From: Mycobacterium botniense
GTDB taxonomy: Bacteria > Actinomycetota > Actinomycetes > Mycobacteriales > Mycobacteriaceae
Length of the DNA: 64,000 nt
Reading direction: 5' to 3'
NCBI RefSeq assembly: GCF_010723305.1
Contig: NZ_BLKW01000004.1
Coordinates: 1,550,001-1,614,000, forward strand
Shown: one piece after another, positions 63,422 to 64,000 of the stretch
Numbering within the stretch: the first letter of the stretch is position 1
Layout of the letters: every line of letters begins with the position of its first letter
Program-made: the position numbers and the translations under genes
The notes under the pieces: generated by a model
What the model saw: only the letters and a program-made list of their open reading frames with translations
Told to the model about the DNA's origin: nothing
The model's database searches: none

Positions 63422-63838
63422 ATGGCACTGCTCGACGTCAACGCGCTGGTCGCGCTGGCGTGGGACTCGCACATTCACCATGTGCGGATCCGTGAGTGGT
63501 TTGCGGCCAACGCATCGGAGGGGTGGGCGACGTGCCCGATCACCGAGAGCGGGTTCGTGCGTGTGTCGACCAACCCAAAGGTGCTTGCCAGCCCGATCAC
63601 CATCGCTGAGGCGCGACGTGTCGTAGCGGCCCTGCGCAACCTCACGGGTCACCGGTTCCTCGCCGACGACGTGTCGATGGTCGATGACGATGTGCCGCCG
63701 GTTGCCGGTCACCGGCAGGTGACCGACGCACACCTGCTGACGCTCGCCCGCCGCCGGGGTGTCCGTCTCGTCACCTTCGACACCGCCGTCGTCGCCCTTG
63801 CGCAGGGGCGCGACGTCGAGCTGCTGACCACACTCTGA
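63422..63838 (+). CDS. VapC-type PIN-domain ribonuclease toxin
   Basis: The 138-residue PIN domain shows the acidic residues in MALLDVNALVALAWDSHIHH (Asp5), ATCPITESGFVRV (Glu), HRQVTDAHLLTLARRRGVRLVTFDTAVVAL (Asp, Asp). VapC toxins cleave tRNA or rRNA. This one belongs to the group with an N-terminal LLDVN.L. It is co-transcribed with vapB. In M. tuberculosis the similar VapBC39 lies next to Rv2531c, which in this window is about 27 kb away at the other end of the block. Confidence 0.9.
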   Translation: MALLDVNALVALAWDSHIHHVRIREWFAANASEGWATCPITESGFVRVSTNPKVLASPITIAEARRVVAALRNLTGHRFLADDVSMVDDDVPPVAGHRQVTDAHLLTLARRRGVRLVTFDTAVVALAQGRDVELLTTL

Positions 63839-64000
63839 ACAATTCGGCGACCCCGGCGCCCGCCGCCACCGCCAACCCGGTATCCGCTGAGACCGGCGCC
63901 GACACCGAGAGTTCGCCAAAGCCGGCGCGGCGCAACAGAGTGTGCGAAGCTGAGGTCGCCCACCTCGGTGGCGGCCCCGTCACCGAGCAGCACCAGCCGC
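63839..64000. other. Right edge, unassigned; possible partial minus-strand gene
   Basis: The minus strand is open here in two frames. One reads LVLLGDGAATEVGDLSFAHS and the other GFGELSVSAPVSADTGLAVA plus AGAGVAELF. Both strings look protein-like, as if one gene shifts frame near 63925. I cannot name it, and the window ends before any start. Confidence 0.2.

Overview
The window is chromosomal DNA of a high-GC actinobacterium, almost certainly a Mycobacterium. LprG with its P55 efflux pump, PriA, MihF, a CYP132-type P450, an Rpf and VapBC all read as mycobacterial proteins, and gene order follows M. tuberculosis H37Rv in two blocks, as I remember that genome. I cannot name the species.

Block 1 (1-32300) matches Rv1412 back to Rv1379. 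It holds riboflavin genes (ribE, ribD), lprG-p55, rpe, rsmB, fmt, a MarR regulator divergent from a methyltransferase, a NarK-type porter, priA, an HSL-type esterase, an AraC regulator, the cyp132/monooxygenase pair, metK, coaBC, rpoZ, gmk, mihF and the pyrimidine operon pyrR-pyrB-pyrC-carA-carB-pyrF. Block 2 (33832-63000) matches Rv2531c to Rv2573. It holds an Orn/Lys/Arg decarboxylase, nusB, efp, pepQ, the shikimate cluster (aroQ, aroB, aroK, aroC, aroE), mltG, ruvX, alaS, a RarA/MgsA-type ATPase, aspS and a PanE-like reductase. The two blocks lie far apart in M. tuberculosis, so the junction at about 32.3-33.8 kb is a synteny breakpoint.

Accessory material is laid over this backbone. (i) A decayed IS110-family element sits between the AraC regulator and the cyp132 start, where their shared promoter should be. 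(ii) A three-gene IS607-type element (37454-39988) carries a serine recombinase, a small HTH-like ORF and an atypical TnpB. It has split an Rv2532c-like membrane protein gene, and removing it restores a 133-codon ORF exactly. (iii) An Xre/RES toxin-antitoxin pair with a perfect palindromic operator sits next to a prepilin peptidase. (iv) Where M. tuberculosis has Rv2560-Rv2571 there is a surface/secreted island: a proline-rich DUF7159-like membrane protein, a secreted protein built from two families of 19-residue repeats, and an extra resuscitation-promoting factor. The last two diverge from an unusually AT-rich region. (v) A VapBC pair lies at the right edge.

Small repeats include a 58-bp MIRU-like minisatellite (about 2.8 copies) between mihF and gmk, and two copies of a 64-bp imperfect palindrome 25 kb apart. 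Regulatory elements visible by eye are a PyrR-binding RNA motif over the pyrR leader, a TATAAT box before metK, and likely leaderless promoters for rpf and vapB. I found no tRNA, rRNA or CRISPR array. All assignments come from reading translations and remembered family motifs, with no database search.
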